This document shows, piece by piece, positions 10,828 through 21,337 of a DNA stretch of 63,290 bases (the first letter of the stretch is position 1; every line of letters starts with the position of its first letter). The DNA comes from Chloroflexota bacterium. Lineage in GTDB: Bacteria > Chloroflexota > Dehalococcoidia > Dehalococcoidales > UBA5760. The notes beneath the pieces are model-generated. The model worked only from the letters and a program-made list of their open reading frames with translations, was not told the DNA's origin and searched no databases. A program made the translations under genes and the position numbers. The stretch is taken from contig JADFUW010000027.1 in the NCBI GenBank assembly GCA_015222205.1, forward strand, positions 1 through 63,290. The letters are read 5' to 3'.

Positions 10828-11395
10828 GCTTATTGCCATATTCCTCGGTATGGTTTTAATCAATAACTTTATTCTGGTGAGGTTCTTGGGGCTTTGCCCC
10901 TTCTTTGGCGTCTCTAAGAAGCTAGGCCCCGCTATCAGTATGGGGGTAGCGGTCACCTTTGTCATGACTATTGCCTCCGTTGCTACCTGGCTCATCCGTA
11001 ATTATATCCTGATTCCTTTTGACATTGAGTATATGAATATCGTTATCTTCATACTGGTGATAGCCACGCTGGTCCAGATTATAGAGCTGTTCATCAAAAA
11101 GACGAATATCGGGCTTTATTTTGCCTTTGGTATATACCTGCCGCTCATTACCACGAATTGTGCTGTGCTTGGTATCACCCTGATAAACGCTACCCAGAAT
11201 TACTCGTTCGGTGGTAGCGTGGTGGCTGCCCTCGGTGGTGGCTTGGGCTTTACCCTAGTCCTGGCCATGATGTCGGGCATACGGGAAAAGCTGGAGCTGG
11301 CTAATACCCCTAAGTCAATGAGGGGACTGCCCATCGCCTTTTTAATAGCTGCGTTGCTTGGTCTTGCCTTCTCTGGATTTGGGGGGATGATATAA
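10820..11395 (+). CDS. rnfA: Rnf complex subunit RnfA
   Basis: NNFILVRFLGLCPFFGVSKK, YLPLITTNCAVLG. Confidence 0.93.
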   Translation: MNELIAIFLGMVLINNFILVRFLGLCPFFGVSKKLGPAISMGVAVTFVMTIASVATWLIRNYILIPFDIEYMNIVIFILVIATLVQIIELFIKKTNIGLYFAFGIYLPLITTNCAVLGITLINATQNYSFGGSVVAALGGGLGFTLVLAMMSGIREKLELANTPKSMRGLPIAFLIAALLGLAFSGFGGMI

Positions 11396-11434
11396 TAGAT
11401 GGTATAATATGGAATAGAGGATCTAGAAGAGAAG

Positions 11435-12277
11435 ATGATTATAGGCATACTCACCGCTATAGGCTTAGCCTGCGGGTTAATAATATACATGGTACATATT
11501 AAGGTTCCGCAAAAGGTAAAGGGACTTGAAAAAACGGAGGAGATAAACTCTATCCTGCCCGGGATGAACTGCGGTGCCTGTGGCTATCCCGGTTGTTTTG
11601 GTTATGCTCAGGCACTGGCTAAAGACCCAGACCTAGTGGTTAAGACACCGTGCTCTCAGGTGCTACAGGATGCCGAGAAGCTAGAGCAACTGGAAAAAGC
11701 CCTCGGTATAACCTTGGATGCATCGGAGATGAGCAAAAAGGCCCTTGTCCACTGTGATGGTAACTCGGAGGTTATCTGTAGTTATTCCGGAGTCCAGACA
11801 TGCAAGGCGGCCGCTCAACTTCTCCGGGGGTACAAGAAGTGCCCCTATGCCTGCCTGGGTCTTGACGATTGTGTAAAGATCTGTCCCCAGGGTGCCATAT
11901 CTATAGACCCGGAGAAGAATGTAGCTATCGTTGACCCGGAGGAATGTACCGGATGCGGGCTTTGTGTAGTTGAATGTCCGCAGGACCTCATTGAGTTGGT
12001 TTCGCCAGGGACGAAGATTGCTTTTCTCTGTAGTTACAAGCCGTTGAAGAACATTCCGGGTAGGGAGAGGTGTGATTTTGGCTGCATCCACTGTCGAAAG
12101 TGCTTTAAGGCTTGTGAAGACGAGGCTATAGAGTGGAACAAGGAATTGGCTATACCCGAGTTTAATCAGGAGAAGTGTACCCTCTGTCATAAATGCATTG
12201 AGGTGTGTGAGCAGAATACCCTGGCTGATTTTACCAAAATAGGGAAAGGGAAAGAGGCCGAACTGGTTTCAGTATGA
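11435..12277 (+). CDS. rnfB: Rnf complex subunit RnfB
   Basis: ILPGMNCGACGYPGCFGYA 4Fe-4S motif plus C-terminal ferredoxin clusters. Confidence 0.93.
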   Translation: MIIGILTAIGLACGLIIYMVHIKVPQKVKGLEKTEEINSILPGMNCGACGYPGCFGYAQALAKDPDLVVKTPCSQVLQDAEKLEQLEKALGITLDASEMSKKALVHCDGNSEVICSYSGVQTCKAAAQLLRGYKKCPYACLGLDDCVKICPQGAISIDPEKNVAIVDPEECTGCGLCVVECPQDLIELVSPGTKIAFLCSYKPLKNIPGRERCDFGCIHCRKCFKACEDEAIEWNKELAIPEFNQEKCTLCHKCIEVCEQNTLADFTKIGKGKEAELVSV

Positions 12278-12328
12278 TATTCGCCAGGAAGCAGGATAAT
12301 AAAGGCTACTTTAATAAGTTTATAGAGA

Positions 12329-12886
12329 ATGCGAGTTATCGCTGGTAAAGTAAAGGGACACCGACTTAAAGCACCAAAGGACGCTAGGATTACTCGCCCA
12401 GCAACAGATTTAGTGCGAGGTGCTATTTTCTCTATTCTGGAAGCTACTACCAGTGAGTGGACACAAGTGCTCGATTTATTCTCTGGTAGTGGTGCTTTAG
12501 GTATTGAGGCGCTAAGTCGCGGTGCTCAGTGGGTTGACTTTGTTGAGCAGGAGCCACGGTGTTGTGATATAATTAGGCAAAATTTAGAAAAGACGAGGCT
12601 CATCGCTCAGGCTCGTATTTACTGTTGTGATGTTGCTAAAGCAATTCTCTTTCTGAATAAGGAGTATAGCATTATACTAATGGACCCGCCCTATTCTAAT
12701 CCGTCTATAGGCAAATTGGTAACCCAACTGGCAACCTCCCCACTCGTCGGCCCAAACTCAATCGTAGTGGTAACACATTCCTCTCGTCTTCCCTTAGAAC
12801 CGGTATATGCTACACTGAGTCTTGCTAAAGAGCGTCGCCACGGGGATAGTTGTATTGCCGTATACCGAAAGGAGAATAAGCCTTGA
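12329..12886 (+). CDS. rsmD: 16S rRNA (guanine(966)-N(2))-methyltransferase
   Basis: MRVIAGKVKGHRL, DLFSGSGALGIEALSRGA, MDPPY. Confidence 0.93.
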   Translation: MRVIAGKVKGHRLKAPKDARITRPATDLVRGAIFSILEATTSEWTQVLDLFSGSGALGIEALSRGAQWVDFVEQEPRCCDIIRQNLEKTRLIAQARIYCCDVAKAILFLNKEYSIILMDPPYSNPSIGKLVTQLATSPLVGPNSIVVVTHSSRLPLEPVYATLSLAKERRHGDSCIAVYRKENKP

Positions 12887-13359
12887 CTATTGCTATCTAC
12901 CCCGGCAGCTTCGACCCCATAACTAATGGGCATCTTGATATTATCACCAGAGCCGCTAAACTATTCGAAAAGTTAATTATCGGGGTCTACGATAGACCAA
13001 ACAAGTCTCTACTCTTCACTACCGAGGAGAGGGTAGAGATGGTAAAGCAATCAGTAGCGACTCTACCCAGAGTTGAGGCAAGGGTTTTTAGCGGACTGAC
13101 CGTTAGCTTTGCCAGGGAGGTGAAGGCACAGGCTATAGTGCGCGGGTTAAGAATGAGTGCTGACTTCGAGAGGGAGTTCGACCTGGCTATGATGCACAAA
13201 GAGTTATCTCCTGAGATAGAGATAGTCTGTTTAATGGCAGACCTAAAATATCAGTTCCTTAGCTCTAGTCTCCTCAAGGAGGCTGCTGAGCTGGGGGCTA
13301 CTGTTGATGGTTTCGTCCCTAAACATGTAGCCATAGCGCTAAGAAAGAAGGTTAAATAA
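12883..13359 (+). CDS. coaD: Phosphopantetheine adenylyltransferase
   Basis: YPGSFDPITNGHLDII, VRGLRMSADFEREFDLAMMHKEL; TTG start preceded by AGGAG. Confidence 0.95.
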   Translation: MTIAIYPGSFDPITNGHLDIITRAAKLFEKLIIGVYDRPNKSLLFTTEERVEMVKQSVATLPRVEARVFSGLTVSFAREVKAQAIVRGLRMSADFEREFDLAMMHKELSPEIEIVCLMADLKYQFLSSSLLKEAAELGATVDGFVPKHVAIALRKKVK

Positions 13360-13432
13360 CCAAATGTAGAGATTGCTCAAAAACGGAGAGTATTAAAACC
13401 AGTTTTTTAAGGAACAAAGACAGGAGGTATAT

Positions 13433-13708
13433 ATGGCGTACAAGATTACTGACGAGTGTATTAGTTGCGGGGCCTGCGAGCCCGAGTGCCCAAATGAGGC
13501 AATTAGCGAGGGGGAGACTATCTATGTGATTGACCCCGATAAGTGTACTGAGTGTATTGGTAGCCATGAATCACCCCAGTGCGCTGAAGTCTGCCCTATA
13601 GACAACTGCTGCATACCCGACCCTGAGCATCCGGAGACCAAAGAGCAGCTTCTCGAAAAATGGCGTAAGCTGCACCCGGGTGAAGAGCCAGCTGACGGCA
13701 CCTATTAA
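13433..13708 (+). CDS. 4Fe-4S ferredoxin, YfhL-like
   Basis: [16 protein letters not shown] and [22 protein letters not shown]. Confidence 0.92.
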   Translation: MAYKITDECISCGACEPECPNEAISEGETIYVIDPDKCTECIGSHESPQCAEVCPIDNCCIPDPEHPETKEQLLEKWRKLHPGEEPADGTY

Positions 13709-13733
13709 GACTAAATAATACGTGTAACGGAAA

Positions 13734-13780
13734 GCAACCCCTTGTTAGTAGCCAACGTTAGTTGGTCTAATGGGGGTTGC
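13734..13780. terminator. Strong intergenic hairpin, likely terminator between convergent genes
   Basis: GCAACCCC-TTG-TTAG-TAG-CCAAC-GTTA-GTTGG-T-CTAA-TG-GGGGTTGC followed by TCGTTGTTTCTCTTTT. Confidence 0.75.
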
Positions 13781-13823
13781 TCGTTGTTTCTCTTTTGCTA
13801 TGACTTAAACGGTCTGTAACCAG

Positions 13824-14312
13824 CTACTCAAAGAAAGGCCGTATGGCATCAAATTCGCTGGGTAGCAGAGCTAGCACCCTGGGGAATTCGTTTAATAAGA
13901 TAGGCGCTATTCTTGATTCGGTAATAGCCCCCGGGATACCTAAATATTTGACCCAGATGGCTAAAATGGCACCACAGAATATGGCTCCCAGCATAAAACC
14001 AAGCACCGCACCGACGAGACGATTAACCCAGCCTAGCATTATCACCGAGGCTGCCCGCTCTATTAAGCGTGCCAATAAAGCAGCAATCACCATTACACCA
14101 ATAAATATGATGGTAAAGGCAGCCGCCTTCGCCCAACCGGGTGAGGTAATAAGTGTTAGCTGCTCAGAGAAGGGAATATAGTAGCGCCCGGCCAGGAATA
14201 TGCCAAGTATCAGTCCAGCCAGGGTTAGGGCAGCTTTTATTATTCCCTTTCTCAGCCCAATAAAGGTAGTAATACCTATAGCTACTATGAGAACTATATC
14301 AAGCCAATTCAT
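13824..14312 (-). CDS. CvpA family membrane protein
   Basis: MNWLDIVLIVAIGITTFIGLRKGIIKAAL, four TM segments. Confidence 0.85.
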   Translation of the reverse strand: MNWLDIVLIVAIGITTFIGLRKGIIKAALTLAGLILGIFLAGRYYIPFSEQLTLITSPGWAKAAAFTIIFIGVMVIAALLARLIERAASVIMLGWVNRLVGAVLGFMLGAIFCGAILAIWVKYLGIPGAITESRIAPILLNEFPRVLALLPSEFDAIRPFFE

Positions 14313-14358
14313 AGAAACTTACTTACCTTTATATATGGCGTTTGCAGCATCTATAATA

Positions 14359-15609
14359 TCATCCGTAGTGTAGGGCATCAATGGGATTAAGCCGGGCTGC
14401 CCTCAGTGCCGGGTATATCCCGGAGACAAGACCAATAAAAATAGAGACTGATATCGCCAAGATTACAATATCTGGTGATACCACGGCTGGAATTGCTTCT
14501 CCGCCAATATTTATACGGGAAATAAGGTGTGATACAATGAAGCCCCCAATTACGCCGATAGCGCTACCGACCAGGCTAATCATGGCTGCCTCAAGCAGGA
14601 ATTGACCCAAGATATCCCGTCGCTTAGCCCCCAGTGCCTTGCGGACGCCTATCTCCCGGGTGCGCTCGGTTACGGAAACCAGCATGATATTCATAATGCC
14701 GATGCCACCAACGAGCAGGGAAATGCCAGCAATAGCCCCTAAGAATATGGTGAATACCCCGGTTATCTGCTCCAACATACCAACTATCTCCTCCTGACTG
14801 ATAGCACGGAAGTCATCCTCGTCGTCAGCGGCTAGACGATGGCGCTGCCGCAAAACATCCTCAATATCATAAATGGCTTCATCTATAGCCTTGGCACTGG
14901 CTACCTGAACCATAATTGAGTCAACAGCATCTTCGCCACTAGCCGTCTGCTGGGTAAATAGACGGGTGTGAAAGGTGGTTATGGGTACCATAAGCAGCTC
15001 ATCCTCACTAACCCCCATAAACGCCCCACCCTTAGCCTCCAGAACCCCGATAACAGTAAACCGACGCCCCTTAATCTTAATCTTTTGCCCGATAGGGTCT
15101 TCCAAATCAAACAGGTCGGTAGCCACTTTATCCCCAAGCACTGCCACCGAATCTCTACGAGACACATTCCTCTCGGAAATAAATTGACCCGAGGCTAGAG
15201 AATAATTTAATAGCCACTGACAATCAGGGGTAACTCCATTTATTATGGTGACTACACTTTCGCCACCAAATGACACCTCACCATAGTTATCACATGACGG
15301 AGCTACTGCTACTACCGAGCGGACATGGTCTGGGTTAGCCAATGCCTTGGCATCATCCATGGTGAGGGTAGGCTCCACGGAAGGTGGCCCCATTAGCCCG
15401 GGGCCGGGTATGCTAGGCAACACATAAATTACATTCGTGCCCAGGTCTTCAAAAGTAGAGGTAATCATCGCTTGGGCACCTCTACCTATTGACATAAGTC
15501 CTATTACCGCCGTCACCCCGATTATTATGCCCAGCATAGTTAGTGTGGAGCGCAGTTTATTGGACGCAAGTGACTTTATAGCACTAACTAGGGAGTCTCT
15601 GAACTTCAC
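14359..15609 (-). CDS. MacB-type ABC transporter permease (FtsX/MacB_PCD domains)
   Basis: LRSTLTMLGIIIGVTAVIGLMSIG; TERTREIGVRKALGAKRRDIL. Confidence 0.93.
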   Translation of the reverse strand: MKFRDSLVSAIKSLASNKLRSTLTMLGIIIGVTAVIGLMSIGRGAQAMITSTFEDLGTNVIYVLPSIPGPGLMGPPSVEPTLTMDDAKALANPDHVRSVVAVAPSCDNYGEVSFGGESVVTIINGVTPDCQWLLNYSLASGQFISERNVSRRDSVAVLGDKVATDLFDLEDPIGQKIKIKGRRFTVIGVLEAKGGAFMGVSEDELLMVPITTFHTRLFTQQTASGEDAVDSIMVQVASAKAIDEAIYDIEDVLRQRHRLAADDEDDFRAISQEEIVGMLEQITGVFTIFLGAIAGISLLVGGIGIMNIMLVSVTERTREIGVRKALGAKRRDILGQFLLEAAMISLVGSAIGVIGGFIVSHLISRINIGGEAIPAVVSPDIVILAISVSIFIGLVSGIYPALRAARLNPIDALHYG

Positions 15610-16280
15610 TAGCTGGTAATCCTCCCATCAGAAAGGCGAATCGTTCTCTGGGCCTGAGCAGCTATATCTGTCTCATGGGTAATCAGGATTATAGTTTTAC
15701 CCTCTTGGTGAAGCTGGCGGAAAATAGACATAATCTCGGCAGAAGAATGAGTGTCAAGATTACCCGTTGGCTCATCAGCTAGGATGAGAGCGGGATTATT
15801 AACCAGCGCCCGGGCGATGGCTACCCGTTGTTGCTCACCGCCGGATAGCTCGGTAGGTTTATGATTGGCCCTCCCCCCCAGTCCTACCCACTCTAGTGCC
15901 TCGGCAGTACGTTCTCGTCTGTGGTGGACACCGCCACTATAGATAAGGGGCAGCTCTACATTGGCTAAGGCAGTAGCCCGCGGCAGAAGGTTAAAGTCCT
16001 GAAAGACAAAACCAATCTTTTTATTTCTCATCTCGGCTAACTGATTATCATTGAGCTGACTGACATCAACCCCGTCAAAGAGATATTTACCCGAAGTAGG
16101 CTTATCCAGACAGCCTATTATGTTTAACATGGTTGATTTACCCGAGCCTGAGGCACCAATAATGGACACCATCTCTCCCGCGGTAATAGAGAGAGTTACT
16201 CCCCTCAGGGCATTAATCTCTACCTTACCCATGCGGTAAACCTTGGTAATATTTTCCAGCTCTATCATATCTTTAGGCAT
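15609..16280 (-). CDS. MacB/LolD-type ABC transporter ATPase
   Basis: Walker [34 protein letters not shown]. Confidence 0.95.
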   Translation of the reverse strand: MPKDMIELENITKVYRMGKVEINALRGVTLSITAGEMVSIIGASGSGKSTMLNIIGCLDKPTSGKYLFDGVDVSQLNDNQLAEMRNKKIGFVFQDFNLLPRATALANVELPLIYSGGVHHRRERTAEALEWVGLGGRANHKPTELSGGEQQRVAIARALVNNPALILADEPTGNLDTHSSAEIMSIFRQLHQEGKTIILITHETDIAAQAQRTIRLSDGRITS

Positions 16281-16312
16281 ATAATAATCCTGTCAACCCG
16301 AGGTTCTATTTA

Positions 16313-17548
16313 TTAATGAAAAGCACCGAACATTCCTGAGTTTGGCCTAGGCCGCTCTTCTACAGCCACTATTTCTCCCTCGCTAAGTCCAGACTTAATC
16401 TCTGTCTGGAAGCCATCGCTTAAGCCGATAACTACCGGCCGTTCCTCAATCTCCCCAAGCTGTTCATCGACCACAACATAGACCACCGGGCTACCGTTGA
16501 TATATTCAATCGCCCGGTCGGGTATTAGCAAGACATCACTTTGGTCACTGAGTATAATATCAGCGGTAGCACTCATGCCAATCCTCAGGCCAGAACCCTC
16601 AGGAACATCAAAGCCAATCTTAGTACTGTATATAACTATGCCAGCCTCTACCGTTGGCAGTGGAGAAATGGAGATAACCCTGCCCTCAAGCTGAAGCTCC
16701 GGCAGGGCATCAATTTCAATAATGACTCTTTGTTCCGGCACTACTCCGGGGATATCTATCTCATCTAGGTCTACATCTAACTCCATAGTCTTAGTGTCAA
16801 TCAGGTGAATAATTGTTACTTGTGACACACCTGGGGCTGGGATAACATCCCCCTCATCAACATATATATTAGCCACGACTCCGTCAAAGAGGGTAGTGAT
16901 AGTTTCCCCTTCTAGGTCACCCTGTGCCTTTTCTAGAGCCTGCCTGGCTGCTTCTACCTCCTGCTTTCTTAATGCTACCTCCTTGGCATCACCACCAGTC
17001 AGTATTCTGTCCAATTCCTGTTGGGCTCTAGCCAGATCTAACTCGGCATGGTACACTTCATTGGCCCATACATCTTTATATATGTTAGCTTCTTCTAACC
17101 TGTCTTTAGCATAATCCAGGTAGTCCTCAGCACTATAAACCGCCTGTCGCGCCTTATGGATATCAGGTTTAGTATATATCTCTTGAGCATTATCCAGATT
17201 ATATTCTGCCGTCGCCAGGGCTAGCTCTGCCTGGGTTACCGCCAGCTCCAGTTCATCAACATTAAGTGGGGCTAACGAAGCTAACGCTTGACCTGTGCTG
17301 ACCTCATCACCCTCCTCAACATATATCTTCTCCACCTCGCCACCATCGTCAAAAGCTAAATTCACCTCATTTGATGCCTCTACGGAGCCACTGCCGCTAA
17401 CACTAACGGTTAAATCACCCCGAACTACCTCGACCAGTTGCTGTGTGCTCTCTTCTTCATTTCCCCCACTCCCAAATGGGCTACAAGCCACAGTACCGGC
17501 TAAAGCCACACACAATAGTAAGGCGGCTACAATTTCCCAACGCTTCAT
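16313..17548 (-). CDS. Efflux periplasmic adaptor (HlyD/MacA-like) lipoprotein
   Basis: Lipobox-like GTVACS; VSGSGSVEASNEVNLAFDDGGEVEKIYVEEGDEV barrel-sandwich; coiled coil. Confidence 0.9.
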   Translation of the reverse strand: MKRWEIVAALLLCVALAGTVACSPFGSGGNEEESTQQLVEVVRGDLTVSVSGSGSVEASNEVNLAFDDGGEVEKIYVEEGDEVSTGQALASLAPLNVDELELAVTQAELALATAEYNLDNAQEIYTKPDIHKARQAVYSAEDYLDYAKDRLEEANIYKDVWANEVYHAELDLARAQQELDRILTGGDAKEVALRKQEVEAARQALEKAQGDLEGETITTLFDGVVANIYVDEGDVIPAPGVSQVTIIHLIDTKTMELDVDLDEIDIPGVVPEQRVIIEIDALPELQLEGRVISISPLPTVEAGIVIYSTKIGFDVPEGSGLRIGMSATADIILSDQSDVLLIPDRAIEYINGSPVVYVVVDEQLGEIEERPVVIGLSDGFQTEIKSGLSEGEIVAVEERPRPNSGMFGAFH

Positions 17549-17552
17549 CTAA

Positions 17553-17834
17553 CTAATCCCCCTTTTCTTGCTCGGCTGCTTCTGATTTATACTCTTTCAC
17601 CAGCTTCTCGAAGCGAGCAATCCCTTCACTCATCATACCTAACATGTGTTCCATGACATCGGCTTTGAGTAATGCTAACATTCCTTTTTCATGGCCGGTA
17701 AAAAATAGGAGTGTAGTTCCGGTATCTATGCCCAGCTCCTTGCGGGCATTGACGGGTATAACTATTTGTCCTTTAGGTCCAACCGTAGTTGAGCCAAAGT
17801 ATTTAGGCTCACCCCAGATATTCTTAATTTTCAC
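17553..17834 (-). CDS. AbrB/MazE/SpoVT-like DNA-binding protein
   Basis: STTVGPKGQIVIPVNARKELGIDTGTTLLFF. Confidence 0.85.
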   Translation of the reverse strand: MKIKNIWGEPKYFGSTTVGPKGQIVIPVNARKELGIDTGTTLLFFTGHEKGMLALLKADVMEHMLGMMSEGIARFEKLVKEYKSEAAEQEKGD

Positions 17835-18023
17835 GATACCCCCCTTTAGCTAAGTAGTAATATAAATCTAACCTTCCCTACTTATACTACTTATAAGAAA
17901 AATTGTCAAGTGGTTGCTGGAGGATTCGGGGCTAGAATTTAAACGGCAAGGTTAACAAATAGTGCCTAATTAACAAGAATTACCAAGCGGCCAATTGTCT
18001 GCAAAAATCTGAAGCACTGCTGG

Positions 18024-18857
18024 CTAATTACCCAGTTCTTTAGCTTTATTATAGGCAGCTATAACTGCTTGCTTAATTAGCTCGGTAAACTGTCCTTTTT
18101 CCAGCTGGGCTAACGCTTCAGCGGTAGTGCCGCCGGGGGAGGTAACCATCCTTCGTAGCTCTGACGGGAGCTTACCTGACTGCTGCATAAACTGAGTTGA
18201 ACCCAGAATTGTTTGTAAGACCAGCTCCTGTGCTATATCATGAGAGAGGCCGATATGTATGGCGGCATCAACCAGTGCCTCGGCAAAGAGAAAAACATAG
18301 GCTGGCCCGCTACCGCTTACTGCCGTCGCCATATCAATATACTTCTCATCGTCAACATAAATCTCCCTACCCATAGCACCGAGAATAGAGCCAGCCCATG
18401 TTTTTTGTTGCTTGGTTACCTCTTTAGTAGCTGTCCAGGCACTCATCCCCTCACCAATCTGGGCGGGGGTGTTGGGCATCACCCGGACGATATGATTATG
18501 GCTAAGCCCATGACGCAGAGTGCTAATTCTGGCGCCGGCAATGATAGATAATGCCAGCTGAGACGGCTTAAGCTGACTGTTAAGCTCTGCCATTACCTCA
18601 GCTAGCTGCTGCGGTTTAATCGCTAGGACTACTATGTCACCCTTGCTTACTGCCTGACGATTATCACCCACCACGGTAACACCATATTTCTGTCCCAGAT
18701 ACTGACGACGAGTCTGACTAACATCACTGACCGAGATAGCCTCTTTAGAGCTGAGTCCCTTAGCTAAGATAGCGGCTAGTATTGCCTCCCCCATATTGCC
18801 ACCACCAATAAATGCTACTTTCATACTAACTTCCCTTCCCTCATACTGCTTCTTCAC
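18024..18857 (-). CDS. proC: Pyrroline-5-carboxylate reductase
   Basis: KVAFIGGGNMGEAI, VRVMPNTPAQIGEGMSAW, VSGSGPAYVFLFAEAL. Confidence 0.95.
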   Translation of the reverse strand: MKKQYEGREVSMKVAFIGGGNMGEAILAAILAKGLSSKEAISVSDVSQTRRQYLGQKYGVTVVGDNRQAVSKGDIVVLAIKPQQLAEVMAELNSQLKPSQLALSIIAGARISTLRHGLSHNHIVRVMPNTPAQIGEGMSAWTATKEVTKQQKTWAGSILGAMGREIYVDDEKYIDMATAVSGSGPAYVFLFAEALVDAAIHIGLSHDIAQELVLQTILGSTQFMQQSGKLPSELRRMVTSPGGTTAEALAQLEKGQFTELIKQAVIAAYNKAKELGN

Positions 18858-21337
18858 CGCACTACCAGATTTACCAGCTTCCCTGGAACATATATTTCTT
18901 TTAATGTCACTTTATCCTTGAGATAAGCCTTCACCCGCTGGCTTTCCAGCGCCAGTTTTTTGGCTTCAGCCTCAGTAATACCTGCCGGAACAATAATCTT
19001 GTCACGCAGCTTGCCATTAACCTGAACTACTAGAGTAACCTCTTCGTCCTTAGCCAGCTCCTCATCCCACTGGGGCCAGCTCTGATTATGAATGCTATAG
19101 TTATGCCCTGTCCTCTCCCATAGCTCCTCAGCCAGGTGGGGTGCTGTGGGTGCTAGAAGTAACAGCAAAATATCTATTGACTCGTTCCAGACTGAGGGAG
19201 TAACAGAGCCTGCTTCTTTAACCTTAGCCAGATAGTTGGTGAACTCCATAAGGGCGGCTATCATCGTATTAAACCGTAGCTTTTCCAAGTCTCCGGTTAC
19301 CTTTCTGATAGTCTGGTGAGTAATGCGGGATAGCTCCCGTTCTACCTGCTCTATATCAGCTTGCTCCCCCTTCAGTTTCTCTAGAGCATGGTCTGGGGTT
19401 CTCGGTTTGTATTCCTCCAGCACCAGGTTCCACACCCGGTTAAGCCAGCGGCTGATGCCACTAATGCCGCTATCATCCCACTCACCGCCCTGCTCCCAGG
19501 GGGCGACAAACATGAGGTAGGCACGCACGGCATCAGCTCCTAGTTCAGAAACATACTCATCGGGAGTAATCACATTGCCCCGTGATTTACTCATCTTTTG
19601 CTTCTCAACAATAATAACCCCCTGGTTAAATAGGCGACTAAACGGCTCGCTAAAACTAACCAGGCCCATGTCCCGCAGCGCCTTGATAAAGAAGCGGGCA
19701 TAGAACAGGTGCATAACCGCATGCTCAGCACCACCGGTATACAGGTCTACCGGTAGCCAGTACTTGACCTTCTCAGCATCAAAAGGAGCCGTATCACAAT
19801 GGGGACTGGCATAGCGCAGGAAATACCACGAGGAGCACATAAATGTATCCATAGTGTCCGTCTCCCGCTTGGCTGGAGCTGAGCACCTGGGGCAGGTAGT
19901 GTTGACAAACTCCTCACAGTACTTTAAGGGAGATTCGCCAGTAGGCTTGAAATCAGCATTTTCCGGTAGTAATACAGGCAGGTCCTCCTCAGGAACCGGG
20001 ACAATGCCACACTTCTCGCAGTAAATCATGGGTATTGGTGCCCCCCAGTAGCGTTGGCGGGAGATGAGCCAATCGCGAAGCCGATAGGTTATAGCCCGCT
20101 TTCCCCAGCCCTTGCCCTCCAGGAAATCACAAATTGCCTCTATGCCTTGTTGGCTGGGCAGTCCATCAAACTGCCCTGAGTTCACCATCGTGCCCGGTTC
20201 AGTATAGGCTTCTGCTAGCTTCCCACCCTGCCACCCCGGCGGGGCTATGACCAGCTTGATGGGCAGGTTATACTTTTTGGCGAAAGCATAGTCACGTTCG
20301 TCGTGAGCCGGCACCGCCATTACTGCCCCGGTGCCATAGCTCATAAGTACATAGTCGGCAATCCACACTGGCACCTTGTCACCGGTGAGCCGATTTACCA
20401 CATAAGCCCCGATAAACACCCCGTCCTTTTCCTTCTCAGTAGACAGCCGCTCTATTTCACTCTGGCGGCGTGACCGGGTAATATACGCCTCAACCTCAGC
20501 CTTTTTCTCTGGTGATGTCAGTTTAGCCACCAGGGGGTGCTCGGGGGCTAGAACCATAAAGGTAACCCCGAAGGCAGTATCCGGGCGGGTAGTGAATACC
20601 CGAATCTCCTTCTCATCTATCCCCGGGCAGTCAAGGGCAAAGGAAATCTCAGCGCCGACGCTCTTACCTACCCAGTTCCGCTGCATTATTTTTATCCGCT
20701 CCGGCCAGTCAATGCCATCATGCTGCATAAGCTCATCAGCATATTTGGTGATACGGAAGAACCACTGTGCCAGGTCTCGCCGGATAACTGCTGTCCCACA
20801 GCGTTCACAGACCCCTCCACCCACCACCTGTTCGTTAGCCAGCACCGTCTGACAGCGAGGGCACCAGTTAACCGGAGCCTTAGCCCGATAAGCCAGACCT
20901 GCCTCATAGAGTTTCAAAAAGAACCACTGTGTCCACTTATAATACTCCGGCAGGCAGGTAACTACCTCACGGCTCCAGTCATAGATAGTGCCCATACTAC
21001 GGAGTTGACGACGCATATTGTCTATGTTTTGCATTGTCCAGGTAAAGGGGTGAATACCCCGCTTAATCGCCGCATTCTCGGCCGGTAGCCCGAAGGCATC
21101 AAAGCCCATCGGGTGGAGCACATTATAGCCCTGCATCCGCTTAAACCGGGCGTGGACATCAGATGGAGCCAGGGCATACCAGTGCCCAATATGGAGGTCT
21201 CCCGATGTATAAGCGAACATGGTCAGGGCATATAACTTGGGCCGGGTATCGTCCTCAGTTACCTCATACAGCCTATCCTCAGCCCACCGCCGCTGCCACT
21301 TCTTTTCTATTTCCTGCGGATTATACTTAGCTAGCAT
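18854..21337 (-). CDS. leuS: Leucyl-tRNA synthetase
   Basis: HIGHWYALAPSDVHARFKRMQGYNVLHPMGFDAFGLPAENAA; KMSKSRGNV; full length. Confidence 0.98.
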   Translation of the reverse strand: MLAKYNPQEIEKKWQRRWAEDRLYEVTEDDTRPKLYALTMFAYTSGDLHIGHWYALAPSDVHARFKRMQGYNVLHPMGFDAFGLPAENAAIKRGIHPFTWTMQNIDNMRRQLRSMGTIYDWSREVVTCLPEYYKWTQWFFLKLYEAGLAYRAKAPVNWCPRCQTVLANEQVVGGGVCERCGTAVIRRDLAQWFFRITKYADELMQHDGIDWPERIKIMQRNWVGKSVGAEISFALDCPGIDEKEIRVFTTRPDTAFGVTFMVLAPEHPLVAKLTSPEKKAEVEAYITRSRRQSEIERLSTEKEKDGVFIGAYVVNRLTGDKVPVWIADYVLMSYGTGAVMAVPAHDERDYAFAKKYNLPIKLVIAPPGWQGGKLAEAYTEPGTMVNSGQFDGLPSQQGIEAICDFLEGKGWGKRAITYRLRDWLISRQRYWGAPIPMIYCEKCGIVPVPEEDLPVLLPENADFKPTGESPLKYCEEFVNTTCPRCSAPAKRETDTMDTFMCSSWYFLRYASPHCDTAPFDAEKVKYWLPVDLYTGGAEHAVMHLFYARFFIKALRDMGLVSFSEPFSRLFNQGVIIVEKQKMSKSRGNVITPDEYVSELGADAVRAYLMFVAPWEQGGEWDDSGISGISRWLNRVWNLVLEEYKPRTPDHALEKLKGEQADIEQVERELSRITHQTIRKVTGDLEKLRFNTMIAALMEFTNYLAKVKEAGSVTPSVWNESIDILLLLLAPTAPHLAEELWERTGHNYSIHNQSWPQWDEELAKDEEVTLVVQVNGKLRDKIIVPAGITEAEAKKLALESQRVKAYLKDKVTLKEIYVPGKLVNLVVR

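Noticed and set aside
11681-12190. 169-aa minus-strand ORF inside rnfB
   Set aside because: Antisense to a well-supported ferredoxin-type subunit; no domain seen
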